The notes below the pieces were generated by a model. It was not told where the DNA came from. It did no database searches and was given only the letters and a program-made list of their open reading frames with translations. Positions 12,601 to 23,906 of a stretch of DNA of 64,000 bases are shown here, in pieces (position 1 is the stretch's first letter; each line of letters opens with the position of its first letter). The translations under genes were made by a program, and so were the position numbers. Origin of the DNA: Acorus gramineus (Eukaryota; Streptophyta; Magnoliopsida; Acorales; Acoraceae); NCBI GenBank assembly GCA_030737835.1, contig JAUJYN010000019.1, forward strand, positions 766,433 to 830,432, given 5' to 3'.

Positions 12601-13385
12601 GGCCCTCGACGCACCCGCGACCACCTCAACCGCCACCACCACGACCACCCCTCAGCCTCCTCCTCAGCCTCCTCTTCAGCTGAAAATCAGGGGTGGGGAT
12701 CCATGCAAAGGAGCTTGAGAGAGAGGGGAACAAACAACAACAACACAAGAACCAACTTCCTCTTCTTCCTTCACCTCCACCTTCTCTTCTTCTCTTTGAG
12801 GATTAAAAGCAAACACATGGGGGGTGTGTTTGAAAGAGAGAAAGAGAGACAAGAAATGCAGTCGACGTGGGGGTTTGGGAGGGGAGAGAGAGAGAGATAT
12901 TTATCAACAAATATCTAAAGGGGAAAAGACTAAGTCGCCCTTTGACCAGAAATTCTGCGCAAGCTTCACTGGAACAGCCATAACTTCTTCAATATAGCTC
13001 CGAATTGCTCAATTCCAAGTCTATTGGAAAGCTAAGAAGATTATCTACAACTTTTATGTTTATGGCAAGATCAAATAATCTCTCTAGATAATCGGAAATT
13101 AGAGCTAAACATCGAGCAGAGCTGCTGCCAGAATTTTCATCCCCGGGGTATACTTGGAAAAATACCCATAACTTTTACTACAAGAATCCAGTTGATCTAA
13201 TTCCACTTCTGTACGAAATCTAACTCAAAACTGGGCATCGCATAATAAAATCAAATTTAAACCTCTTCATCTTGGATTTTAACAAAATCAAATCCAAATA
13301 CCAAAAGAGGAATACATAACTTATAGAAAAAAAATTATGTACCCAAATTTTCAAACAGAGCGCTCCAAATGACACAGGCACAACA
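9655..13385 (-). mobile_element. Solo LTR, family L1, minus strand
   Basis: Read on the minus strand it starts TGTTGTGCCTGTGTCATTTG (13385) and ends with GGGGCGTAGACA (9655), a slightly mutated form of GGGGCGTGACA. Flanks CCGTC (9650-9654) and CTGTC (13386-13390) match at four of five positions, an ageing target-site duplication. Length 3731 bp, almost equal to the complete L1 3' LTR at 31422-35157 (3736 bp). It contains the CpG island (12030-12440), several inverted copies of the CTGACAGAGGGC module (10600-11290), and a TATA-like TTTATCAACAAATATC region (about 12900-12915). No PBS or coding region adjoins it. Confidence 0.85.
12030..12440. repeat. CpG-rich alternating purine/pyrimidine island
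   Basis: Inverted equivalent of the island at 3180-3600, here CACGCACGCA and CGCGCGCAC type runs. It lies at the same relative place inside the L1 solo LTR. The Arg/Ala/His/Pro-rich open frames across it are compositional artefacts. Confidence 0.8.
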
Positions 13386-13594
13386 CTGTCTACGCCAGCT
13401 GGGCATCAGTAGCCACCCAAAACTTGAGCTCTTTATAATCCAAATATGCGTCTCTTTCTCTTTCATAATGGTTGTAAACATTCTCTTCTCCTTCTTCTTT
13501 CTTGGGGCGATTTTTCACTTTTGCTTCTCTTTGCTTGTTTTCATTCTTTGCTTCTTCCTTCCTCTTGATTTTGAGAAATCCTAGATAGTGTTTT

Positions 13595-15980
13595 TGTAAC
13601 AACCCGAACCCGCTTATGCTGGTATATGCTAATATTTACGTGTTTAGATTGCAAGATAGGATAATTTTATGCTATTAAGCTTTTGGTCATTATTATTCTT
13701 GAAGTCTTGCATTCGGTTTTATTTTTGTAACACATTGGAGACATATTCAGGATTTGGGATAAATATATGAAGTCTTCATGTTTTAGTTGCCTTTCATATA
13801 AAATTGGTTTGGCATCATTTGGAGCTATATTATAAAAGTTATAGCTGTTTTACCATTTCTACCCTTAAAAAAAGAAATCGCGAGGTCTTCTGTTTGTCGC
13901 TATTTTAAATATAGTTGGAGGCTTCTTGTGATCTTGACCTAAACATAAAAGTTGTAGATATTTTTGTTATCTTTCCAATAAAAGTTGTATCAACTGAAGT
14001 AGACTTTCCTACAAGAAATTATGGCAGTTCTAGTCAAGGCTGCACAGGTTTCTAAGGAAGGGTAATTTGGTAATTTGGCGGATTTCTGAATTTCATTCGA
14101 ATGCTAAGTCAGTGGGGGTGGCTAGTCATACTGAGAGAGAGGGGTTGTTCGAGGCAATTTCAGTGAGAAAAGTGAAAGGGAAAATTAGGAAAAAATTAGG
14201 AAAAGCTTTGTAGAGTATTTTTCATCCTGTGCTGAATAAAGATTCTTGTTCTTTTCATTATTATTCTTTATATGGGGTTGTTCTATTTCAGTTTTGAATC
14301 GAATTTGTGATTTGGGGCTGAAATATAAATATATTCTTGGGGTTGAATGAATAGGAATTTGAAGGTTGTTTTTATTATATCAGTTAGGGTTTGTAGTGAG
14401 GATATTATGTTTGTCTTAAGGTATTTGAAAATTGCCTGATTAATGAGGTTATATTTTAGGGGGTTATGTTTTAGTATCTGATTGAGGTTTTATTTTTATC
14501 AGTGGATTCCTCTCTGCGTGGTTTAGGAGCTGGGTTAGGGTGAGTCCGGCTTATATTGTAAATTGCGAGGTAAGTGACCCAATCGACATTATTTGTGCCA
14601 TTCCTTTCCACGTTGTATTGCTGTAAGTAACCTGATTGACATTTGCGTGTTCCATTCCATTCCATGTTGTATTATTGTAAGTGACCGATCGACATTAATT
14701 GTTCCATTCCATTCCACGTTGTATTGTTGTAAGTGACTCGATCAACATTTGCTTGTTCCATTCCCTTCCACATTCTATGGTTGTAAGTGACCCAATATTT
14801 GTATTTATTCCTTCCATTTCCATGTTATTGTTGCTGGTGATCGTTTCTATTGTCATTTGAGTTTCAGAATTATTTCTCTCACTATTAATTCGTACTATTT
14901 CTTACTATTGGTTGATATTTGTGGTGTGCTTGGTATCACTGCTTGTCATATATAATATTGGTGTGTTTGAAGATGGATGACCATGGATGCCTATTGATCT
15001 CACTTCCTCATGGCGTATGAGTATGTATGAGTCCTATAGGGTGGCTCAAAGGTAAACCCTACCATGCCTAGACGTTTCGAGGGCCAGGTAGTGAATCTGC
15101 GGTCGACATTTTGAGGGTCACATGAGAGGTTTGTGTATGTGTGTACATGTGGAGTACAACTTAGATGCGGGGTTTGAGGTGAGGTCGTGGAAGTGGTCAA
15201 TCCAAGTGCTGTAAATGTTTCAAGGGCCACAGTGAGTATGTTTGACATTTTGGCATTCTTCAGATTAGAGAGAGAGTTCTAGGGCATTCCTTCCTGAGTA
15301 TAAGTTGTGTTTCAGAGTTTCATTTCTCAATTATTAAGGTTCACCCTAGTGATATGATGTCTATTGGTGATATCAGTTGTGACTTGTTAGTTAGTTTGTG
15401 TATTCATTCACTGCTAGACATTGGTGAGTTTATCAGCGATGTTATTTCTTTTATATGTTGATAATCATACGGTGGTTTCATTTAGTATTTATTATTTGGT
15501 CTGATGTCTATTGAGATGTTTGAGTTGGTATTCCATTCTATTTGAGCTTCACCTTTGGCTTATTCACGCGTGGAATGTCTGGGTTACTTACTGAGCATCT
15601 TTCGCTCATTCCATTCTCTTTTCTATTTTTGCATAGTAGAGGCAGGGTTTTTGGGCGTTGGCTTTGTCTTCTTTCAGTGCCACGTCCAGCTGGTGATTAA
15701 GCATATATAGATGTGTATATTTGGATGTTTGGATCAGTACATGATTATTTTGGTAGAGGCTGGTTTAGCGAATCATGCCTATGTTATAATGTTTTGTATA
15801 TATGGATGACTGTATATGAGGTGTGTTAAATGCCATGTTGACTGCTTAAACTTTCCTGGGAGTGTTGTGATATAGTTGATTATATATGTGGTTGATTAAA
15901 TGTTGTATTAGAGTTGCGTAGCGGAAGCTTTTGGGTCAGGTGACACGCACGCACCGGTTTTTTGGGCGCGGGCCATCACA
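13595..15980 (+). mobile_element. Solo LTR of a separate gypsy-like family
   Basis: Starts TGTAACAACCCGAACCCGC and ends GGGCGCGGGCCATCACA (TG...CA), 2386 bp. The flanks GTTTT (13590-13594) and ATTTT (15981-15985) match at four of five positions. The body resembles gypsy LTRs in style ('ggagctatattataaaagttatagctg'-type phrase near 13820-13850) but is not clearly the same family as L1-L3. A series of degenerate repeats of GTAAGTGACC with CGACATT and TTCCATTCCATTCCA follows at 14560-14800, with a unit of roughly 60 bp. No coding region seen. It sits in a pyrimidine-rich stretch just upstream of the decayed ORF at 16023. Confidence 0.65.
14555..14800 (+). repeat. Degenerate tandem repeat, unit about 60 bp
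   Basis: About four units, each with GTAAGTGACC or a close form, a CGACATT-like element and a TTCCATTCC(A) block followed by TTGTATTG. It lies inside the solo LTR 13595-15980 and probably arose by replication slippage. Confidence 0.6.
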
Positions 15981-16022
15981 ATTTTCTTCCTTTTCTTTCT
16001 TTTCTTTTTCTTTTGAGAGACA

Positions 16023-16654
16023 ATGAAGGAGAAGACGACGTCGATGAAGAAGAGGCTATGCTCTTCTCGTAGTGGAAGGGATGATGGCTCATCGTCATAG
16101 GCGAGTGATGGTGCACGGCTAGACATGCAGCGGGAGGAGAATCAAGCAGTGGAATTGCTAGCTGTGGATGCAGTGTTGCCGTTGGCTGTAGGTGTAAAGG
16201 CAACGGCTACTGTTGTTGCTTCTGTTGTGGGGCGGTAAAGTGCGCGTGACAAGATGGTGCGTTACTCTCAAAAGAAAAGGCGAGATGGTCGACTGGTGGC
16301 CATGGCTGCAGGTGCGGGAGTTAGCGGCAATGTTATTGTGATGAAAGGGAAGATGCCAATGAAGAGGCATGTGAAGCGCCCAGTGATGTAGCCATGAGAG
16401 TCACCGTGGAAGATACTGAAGAGACAATCGCAGGGGTGACTTTTACAATGGGTGCAGAAGTGGTGGGCACGGAGACAGTGTCACGCAAGAGAGAAATGGA
16501 TGCAATGAAGGATGATTCTGAGGGAGGGGGTGATTTCGTGTTTGCGGAAAGGGGACTGATGTTGAGGGCATGCAGTGGGTGCAGAGGGTGGGGACTATTG
16601 AAAGTGTTGTTGGAAATTGAAATACACGCCACACTTCATACATTCTATATATAG
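16023..16654 (+). pseudogene. Decayed ORF of unknown identity
   Basis: An ATG at 16023 opens a Lys/Arg- and later Val/Ala-rich frame (MKEKTTSMKKRLCSSRSG) that stays in one frame to about 16390 but carries stops at about 16098, 16236 and 16389. A change of frame then gives an 86-residue open stretch with an acidic REMDAMKDDSEGGGDF segment ending at 16654. I recognise no family. Uneven decay of one frame suggests an old coding sequence disrupted by mutation, perhaps an exon of a gene whose neighbourhood was rearranged by the LTR at 13595-15980. It could also be chance; low confidence. Confidence 0.25.
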
Positions 16655-16674
16655 TCACTCCCGCTCTATATATA
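16646..16674 (+). promoter_or_regulatory. Two TATA-box-like sites upstream of the RNase III-like gene
   Basis: TATATATAG at 16646-16654 and TATATATA at 16667-16674 lie 60 and 39 bp upstream of the proposed ATG at 16713. The first leaves room for a 5' leader of about 25-30 bases and is the better candidate. Confidence 0.4.
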
Positions 16675-16712
16675 TGTTTGACAATCCCATTCTTCATCAC
16701 CCAAACACACAT

Positions 16713-17674
16713 ATGTTTCGTGCAATGATCAGTGAGAAGCCCGAGCCCGACTTGACCTCGGGCAAAATGGAGAAGTCTGTGGCGAAGGTGAAAGAGATAC
16801 TCAAGTACAAGTTCAAAAAGAAGAGCCTCCTTGAAAAGGCTCTCACGCATGCCTCTTACATCGGGTCCCCTTGGTATGAGTGCTTCGAATTCGTCGATGA
16901 CGTAGCCCTCAACATCGCAATAACCAAGTATCTCTTCCTCAATAACACGGACACGGGCCTCGGACTCCTCACCGACCTCCACTCTATGAACCTTTGCAGC
17001 ACGAGGCTCGCCTATGTCACCATCCGCCATGGCCTCTACAGGTTCCTCTACCGCAGACCCTCCAATACTTTCATGCTCAATGAAAATGTATCATCTTTGT
17101 TACAATACTTGATCTATGATCTTGGTAAGTTTTTGATGGTTTTTCATAATGGGTTCTTGAATCAGGTGAGTAAATTCGCTACAAAGATTGAGAGCAAAGG
17201 GAGTGAATGCTCACACTATTATCATGTGAAAGCCTCCAAGGTTCTTGCTGACATTGTCGAGTCCATCACAGCCATAGTTTATATCGATTGTGACTTCAAT
17301 CTCGGCATTGTCAAGTCCAAGGTTCAATTTGACTCTCTCTCTCTCTCTATGTTTTTTTCCCTTTATTTTTTGTGATTGATTATTATGTTGGATAGGATGT
17401 GATGAACCTCTTAAAACCACTAGTTGACATGGAGACTCTTGATAAGCATCCGGTGACAATGCTCCGAGCTCTGTAAGAAGTATAAGAAAAACGTTGAGTT
17501 TAAGAACTCGATGAATGGGGAAATGAACACAACCAATGTGTTCGTTAATGGAGAATTCATTGGGATAGAGTCCTTTATAATAAAAAGATCGTAAAAGTTA
17601 TAGGGGCGAATGATGCATTGGAGAAGTGGGCTTCAGATCAGGTTGTTGTATCGAGTGGGTCAACCGGATGTTGA
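16713..17674 (+). pseudogene. Ribonuclease III-like protein (plant RTL type), frameshifted
   Basis: The reading from ATG 16713 gives an RNase III domain: helix KSLLEKALTHASY (residues 38-49), the signature region ECFEFVDDVALN (56-67, normally ERLEFLGDAVL), RLAYVTIRHGLYRFL (98-112) and KVLADIVESITAIVYIDC (176-193). The four catalytic acidic positions appear kept (E59, D63, D180, E183), though the signature glycine is D62. A short intron (17322-17395, GT...AG) joins to DVMNLLKPLVDMETLDKHPV. Then a one-base slip near 17462 creates a stop at 17474-17476; the next frame gives ELCKKYKKNVEFKNSMNGE, and a second slip near 17580 leads to IVKVIGANDALEKWASDQV and a stop at 17672-17674. These last parts resemble the C-terminal dsRNA-binding-like region of plant RNase III-like proteins. 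The family cleaves double-stranded RNA. Two frameshifts argue for a pseudogene, unless they are assembly errors. Confidence 0.7.
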
Positions 17675-18429
17675 AATTAATTCAAACTCTAATGTCATCA
17701 TATTAACATGGGTGATAGTTTGTTACATGGGAGATTGTTTACGCGAGAGTGTTAGTTAATTTATGAGTGCTGAGTCAATGTGTAAAGTGGATGTCGTGGA
17801 GTATGCAGGGGCGCAGGGAGCTTGTGACCAGTAGGGGAAGCTGCCCCCACTCACTATTAAAAATTATTACAAACTCCAATACCTACTTGCTTTTCTATAT
17901 AGTACTGGTTTTAATGTAAGCGCATTAAACAATTGTTCAATATATATTCTGGATTGTTGGGTCTCACGAGATGGGGTTGGGACAACAGTAGGAATTTTTT
18001 CTTCCCAAGGGACGCAAAGAAATGGGACAGGTTAATCTTGGTGTGTCAAAGTAGAAGTTTTGTTCATACATTTTTTCCATTGGCATGTTCAGATTAAATT
18101 ATTTTTATAGTGTCATGTGAAAAATAATGCAAAATATGCAACCTATAGAGATAGTCCTTTCCTCCAATATAATAAATGGAATTACAATGCAATAAGACAA
18201 CTCAAAAAGGATTCCATGCTTTTCAAATGTTCCTGATGATATAGAAGTGCATGCCATCTCAATTAGTGATTTTAGTGAAGTGAAGCCCACAACCGATTGT
18301 CGATGTGGATTTTTGACTGCTGTGGTTGTTAATCCGGTTCTCTCAGACTTGGATCTGGTCCATACACAATGTACCGAATCGCCGTTCGTGAGATAGTCCA
18401 AGTTCACCTGACTGCTCACTAGGACTCAA
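17675..18429. other. Gene-free stretch with a possible transposon end
   Basis: Follows the RNase III-like pseudogene. At 17809-17860 a CAGGGGCGCAGGGAGCTTG ... GGGAAGCTGCCCCCAC stretch resembles a worn terminal region of a hAT-type plant element, without a partner end that I can identify. A minus-strand open stretch at 18105-18419 has no recognisable family and may be leader/gag sequence of the retroelement whose LTR lies at 18430-20677; a GGCGATTCGG-containing site near 18380-18390 (minus strand) is a weak PBS candidate. Confidence 0.35.
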
Positions 18430-20677
18430 TTGTGATCACCACTTGCATTTACTCAAAATCAAGAAAATGAATTGATCACCTCACGGAAAAATTATGAGTT
18501 CTCTTCTCAATGATCACAGCCGGCTGTGCCTTGAGGTGATGTGAAGTTCTTGGTTGGTCATGTAGAAAACCCTAAGAGAGATGAAAACAAAAGAAAGAGT
18601 TGAGAATAAGAAAAGTCAAAGTTGGAGCTTTTAAATGATGCAACTAAAATCTGATAGAAAATGAGTTCAAAAGGATAACAAGATAATGGAAAAGTGGTGA
18701 TGGATAGTAAGTAAAATGATCTAGGATAGTTAAACTAGATAACAATCCGACGGCTGTTGCAAGAGCTGTCGCCCGTGAAAGACAAAAAAAAATAGAGAAA
18801 AAGTAGGGATGGACAGTGAGTAAAAAGATTTGTGAAACCAGACCAAATGCAAACCTGACGGCTGTTGCCGTAGCCGTCACCCTTGAAGAAGGAAATTCTG
18901 AATAGAAATTTGTTTAAAAGAGTGAAGATTCAACTAAATGCCAAATTTGAAAATAAAGGAGAAAGAAATTAAGAGAAATTAAGAGAAGTATAGTGGAAAC
19001 AAATTTTCAAATCAAGCCAATCGACAGCACCAAGAGGATCTGTAAGTGGAAAACAGCAAAAGGTTGAGAAAGTGATTAAAGAAATTAAGTGAGACAGTAA
19101 AACAAATTTCCAAGGTAGGGGTTTGCAAATCGATGGCCCCAAGAGGATCCATCACTTAAGAGAGAAAGAAATTAGAAAAAAATTGGTTTACTTAAGAAAG
19201 GGATTATGAAAAACAGTCTTTCAAAGCGGGAAATTACAAACCGATGACTCCGGTAGGATCCGTTGGACGAAAACAGAAAGAAGTTGACAAAATGATTTCA
19301 CTTAAACAGAAAAGAAAATACACAAATTCAAACACGAGGAATACTGATGCAAGTGAACAAAGAAAAGGTTATAGAAAACAAATCACAAAAAGCAAAAAAT
19401 TCTGAGCAGAACCTGGTTAAGACCTCACCCAGATCGACGGCACTTGTAACAGCTGTCAATATGCAAGTTAAGAAAAGTGAAAGCAGCTTCAAAACAACAC
19501 AATAGAATGCAAATACAGGGAACAAAATCAACGGATCTTGGTGGATCCGTCGATCAAGAAACCTCAGAATTTAAATAAAAGCAAGTAAGAAGTAATTATT
19601 TAGAGTAAGTAGGGAGTAAATGTAAAAGAAACGAGCAGAAAAGGAAGTAAACAGTAATGAAACAAAGCAAAAAAACATAAATAAAGCAAAAAAGGTTAGT
19701 AGTCCTTGGGGTTCAAACCCAAAACTGATGAAGAGCCAAAGGGGGGGTTCCAAATGATCCCTAGATCAATTGATCGACGGCCTCAAGCAAGGCAGTCCAT
19801 CAAGTGAATCTCGTTTCCAAATGGAAGGTTTTAGTTCAATAGAAGATCTTTCACACACACATCAATTATTTAAAACCTAGACTTATATATATATAAACTT
19901 TAATTGTCTTACAAGTGAGTGACTACAAAGCTTTAACAATGGTAGAAACCAAAGTCCTTCACTTAAGCTCTTAGTGAAGAAACAAAGAAAAAAGAGACAA
20001 CAAAGTGATTTGGGTAAACTATGGGAGTGAAAAGGTGCTTGTTTATGCTAAAATGTTCTGTTTCTCTCTGGTTTCAAATGGTGGAAAGGTTAGCTACAAA
20101 CTCTAACAGGGTATGGACTTCTACTTGCCTCATCTTGCTTGGCTCCCTCTTTTGGCCTTCACCAATGGCACCTATTTATAGGTTTCTTGAACCAATAGGC
20201 ATTAGACAACAAATGGGGGGCATCATTGCTCCTTTCCCATCGATCTGGTGCTGGCAGAGGCGAAGGACTATAACTGTAGTCAAAAGGAGCACCACTGAGA
20301 GTTCCGCCAACTGTTGTGACCCAGACAAGTCGACGGCTCTGACCAGTGCCGTCGGGAGAGTTAGGACATCCTTTTGCATGTGCCTAGATCGACGGCTCCC
20401 AACGCATTCGTCTTTCATAAATCTGACGTCACCCTGAGCATCCGTCATGCACATGTCCGACGGCGCCTCCTGCATCCGTCACGGTTGTGAGATTTTGGCT
20501 TCACTAGTTTCCTTCTTTGAGTCCTCTTCAACTCTTTGATTTTCTTAGCCTATTGATCCTCTTATTCCTTTAATGCCTCCAAAGGTGTTTTGGTCACAAA
20601 CCTGTAGGGAAAAAAAATGTTTATCAATAATATGTGTTCTTGATCTATCTTAATAGGTAAAAAATGGGGTATCTACA
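18430..20677 (-). mobile_element. Probable retrotransposon LTR, minus strand
   Basis: On the minus strand the segment starts TGTAGATACCCCATTTTTTA (20677), a typical plant LTR start, and has a TATA box CTATAAATAGG at about 20169-20179. Downstream lies about 1.7 kb of A/G-rich (+ strand) sequence with repeated GACGG palindromes. The 3' limit near 18430 is placed only by the weak PBS candidate just beyond it, and no target duplication or partner LTR was found. Alternative: LTR plus leader of a truncated element. Confidence 0.4.
18745..20475. repeat. Dispersed short palindromic repeats, GACGG...CCGTC type
   Basis: At least eleven imperfect units of about 25-30 bp, each with a GA(C/T)GG-like half and a (C/T)CGTC- or GGATCCGTC-like half, at about 18747, 18855, 19020, 19128, 19240, 19433, 19528, 19772, 20329, 20390 and 20458. 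Examples: CGACGGCTGTTGCAAGAGCT and ACGGATCTTGGTGGATCCGT. The spacing is mostly 95-250 bp. Each could form a small hairpin. Function unknown. Confidence 0.55.
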
Positions 20678-21751
20678 CCAATAATGTTCAACATCTTTGG
20701 ATGTGGGAAACATGAGGAAGAATTCAATAAGGGAAAATATGTTTGTTGGAGATGGTGAGAAGACTTTTATGAATGATTTCATTCAGTGTGAGGTGGAGGA
20801 TGATGGGACATCAATGCTTAGGACGAAGGCTAAAAGTGTAGTTACCACTTTTGAGTTCGAAGGGTATGCAAATAGGGTAACTATTTCTAAGTAGAATTTG
20901 TCGTTCTATCTAAAGAGGAAGAGGAATAATAAACACGATAACAATTTGACAAAATTGGTAGATGTCTAGGATAAGAGTGAACAACATGAAACAAATTATA
21001 GAAAAAGATGTCCAATGGGATGCATTACAAGAATGCATAAAATTGTGGATGGATACGTAGGATTGAGCACCAAATTGGCAGCCGCCAAGGGTTTGAAGTA
21101 TGAGTCCAATCGCCTAATTTCATGGCATTTTCAGAACAAACCCATCTTGAGTGGATAGAGTCGATAGGGGTGGTGGACTTACAAGTAACGGCTATAAATC
21201 ACATGGACCCTATTAGAACAATGAACTTGAAACTCTCTTTTTGTAATGCTTATTCAGTCAATTTTGTATAACCATATGTTTGAAAAAAAATGGTTGTTAT
21301 GTTTTAAAAAAAATGAGCTTCAATGGTTGTTATGTTTGGGAAAAAAAATGGCATGTAATATATTATGCTGAATGTTGGGTTACTTTTACTCTATCATGTA
21401 GTATTGGTAATGTGAACTGCCATGTTAGAACAATGAACTTCAATGGTTGTTGTGTTTGAAAAAAAAAAATGGCACGTAATATATTATGCTGAATGTTGGG
21501 TTACTGTTTAGTACTCTATCTAGAGTATTGGTAATGTGAACTGCCATGGTTCTTGTCCGAGTTTTTGTCTCACCTTCTGATGATGGTAATTGAGTGTGTT
21601 ACATGTTAATACTCTACCTGGACTCTGGAATGGAGTATTGGTTATATATTGCACCCTCACTTTGCACTGAATATTCTATAAGGAATAGAAATTCAATCAC
21701 CCATTTTACAAACTGTGTGATTTTTTCAGTATATTATGGTGTTTTTTTTTC
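20678..21751. other. Gene-free stretch with a duplicated segment
   Basis: A 65-residue open frame at 20697-20894 (acidic, VGDGEKTFMNDFIQCEVED) has no family I recognise and may be a transposon remnant. The sequence at about 21325-21420 is repeated at about 21440-21548 (shared ATGGCATGTAATATATTATG or a one-base variant, then CTGAATGTTGGGTTACT and GTATTGGTAATGTGAACTGC), a tandem duplication of about 120 bp with A-runs at the joints. Nothing else seen. Confidence 0.5.
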
Positions 21752-22012
21752 GGTTTTTTTTAAGTCCCCATAAACCATAGAATTTAGTGATCGATCCCTC
21801 ACTTCTTCATATTTTGGTTTTAGTCCCCAGATGTTTTGTTTTAGTCCCTAGGAGGGATCTATCTCTAAATTATTTGATTTTCTTTTTAGTCCTTAGGAGG
21901 GATTAAAAAGGAACATATCATTTAAATCTGGGGATTAAAACCAAAGTGTGAAGAAGTAAAGGGATTAATCCCTAAATATGTATGTTTACAAGGACTTAAA
22001 ACTTAAAAACCC
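21752..22012. mobile_element. MITE with long terminal inverted repeats
   Basis: Begins GGTTTTTTTTAAGTCC and ends as the inverse of GGGTTTTTAAGTTTTAAGTC. Flanked by TTTTTTTC on both sides (21744-21751, 22013-22020), an 8-bp duplication that would fit the hAT group but is low-complexity. Inner inverted arms share GTCCCTAGGAGGGAT-type and GATTAATCCC-type blocks. The same terminal phrases occur in the 455-bp MITE at 61063-61517, so both are one family. No coding capacity. Confidence 0.7.
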
Positions 22013-22020
22013 TTTTTTTC

Positions 22021-23429
22021 GTTGACATAATGTATCAGAGCACCATATTGAGTATTGATCACATTATGTGCACAGACTAATATGTCTATGTGTATTCTAG
22101 GTTGAAACTAAATATATGGGCATGGTTTATGCAAATTGTCTGAACCCATTTTCTAGCTTCAATCAACATTCAGTCTCTATCTGTCTATATGCATTCTTCC
22201 ACACATATTGAGGGTAATCCTGGGTTACTGTTATTTATGATGCTAATGAATTCTTTTTTTCATTCAATTATCAACATTCAATTACCATATAGTTGTATGT
22301 TTTATTTTTCCTAGGAATAATAAGTACAAGTAGAATCTGAATGCAAAATTTTAAAATGGCCAGTTGGAACACTAAAGTGCAAACAAGTTTTAGTTTTTGG
22401 TTATTCAACAATTAGATGAAAATAGAACAAACAGAAGTTTGATCTCTCTAGTGGATGGGAAACAAAACAGCGCAAGTGTTCTTTTTTCACAAGATGATCT
22501 ATGTACATTAGAAATTAGCGTATTCATTGAGCTAATTAATGTCTATTGGAATAGTTGCTAAGTATTTGGGGGTAAAATGGACATTTTATAAATATAAACT
22601 TAGTCATTCCACATCTTATTATACAACAACCATACGACACAACATTTATGCTTATATTTTTCAAGAGAATAACTAAAAATATAGCCAAACACAATCTCTT
22701 ATTCTACTGGATAACTATCTATTCTTGGAATATTTATCAACCTCAGAATATCCTATATCTCTATCCAAATGGGTCATTAGATTACAAAATCTAACTTGCA
22801 TATCTCATGAAGCAGACATTGATAAAAAAAACTAAGAAACTCTAATATCTAAACACAAAAAAGAAGAAGAGAAGAAACCCCAATATAAGCATCACACCCA
22901 CCTTCATTCTCACTTTGTCACAAGTTAACAAAAGAGCAATGTCATACCAAATCTTATGCCTCAACGCATTGAAAAACAAATAGAAAAAAATAAGATACTG
23001 ATGTACCTCTTTTATTGTGTTCTTATGTGTGACCAAGAGCTCATCATACTTTGACTAGAAATTTGATTTCTCTACTTTTAGCTTTTCTTACTTGAGAAAT
23101 ATTGGGCCACCTAATTTCTTTTTAATGAACACGGAAAAAAAGGAAGAAATAGACATTCAAAAGCCTTATGCTATCAAATATTTCTCGAAAAAATGTTATC
23201 TATGTTGTTCTCAGAAGGAGCCAACATCAAATTTAGTGTTCCAAAAAATAATATTAGTTAAAATGAGAAAGCAGTGGCTTGGGTAACGCAAACATTTGTG
23301 AGAAACCAATGCCCTGAAAACCTAATGACATATGTCACCATATGAAGGGGTTACATAGAACTATAAAACTACTATTTCATCATATCTCTTGCTCAGTATG
23401 CAGAACAAAATCTTCAAAGAAGTAGACGA
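22021..23429. other. Gene-free stretch, AT-rich
   Basis: Between the MITE and the copia LTR. AT-rich, no convincing open frame, RNA gene or repeat. The last bases (GACGA) flank the copia element but do not match its right flank. Confidence 0.5.
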
Positions 23430-23906
23430 TGTTGGGATTTTAATAAAACCCCTAAACCCTAGATCTCATGCAGATCAATTAAGAAAAGTCAATAATATGC
23501 GTACCTGTCGCCATTGCTTTGAGGATACGATGGTAGGTCTTTCACCTCCAAGTCCCTTTCTCTTTTGCCTTCTCTCACACAATAATGGGATGAGTATGAG
23601 AAAGAGAAATTAGGATTTGGATAGGGGACCTCAACCATTTATATAGATAACCCAAATTTCGTCTTTGCCCATCATGAGGACTGGAATTACAAATGGGTCC
23701 TTAATAGGTCTTTACACATAAAAAACTGAATTTGTACTCATTTAATACACGTGTAATTGAACGTGCATAAGAGATGTGTATTTAACCTTATAAAAAAATA
23801 AATCACAACTGAATAGGTATAATCAACACCACTCATTCTTTATTTGACAGTCAACAATGCCTAATAATGTGATCTATGTAGGCCCACCTTAAAGAAATTT
23901 CTAACA
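23430..23906 (-). repeat. Ty1/copia 3' LTR
   Basis: 477 bp, TG...CA termini. Clearly similar over its whole length to 47715-48199, for example GATCTATGTAGGCCCACCTT at the right end of both. Small differences (CGCC versus CACC, AACCC versus AACCCA and others) show some age since insertion. Confidence 0.9.

Noticed and set aside
13468..13584. Small hydrophobic peptide frame (MVVNILFSFFFLG...)
   Set aside because: Its hydrophobicity comes from a T/C-rich tract; no promoter or homologue is evident, and it lies between two solo LTRs.
16443..17030. 195-residue minus-strand frame over the RNase III-like gene
   Set aside because: Antisense to the RNase III domain; no family motif of its own.
17122..17165. 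Possible extra intron (GGTAAGT ... AATCAG) inside the RNase III-like exon
   Set aside because: About 43 bp is shorter than normal plant introns and the frame is open through it.
20021..20437. 138-residue + strand open frame in the probable LTR
   Set aside because: Cys/Arg-rich with no recognisable family, antisense to the element's orientation, and crossing the palindromic units.
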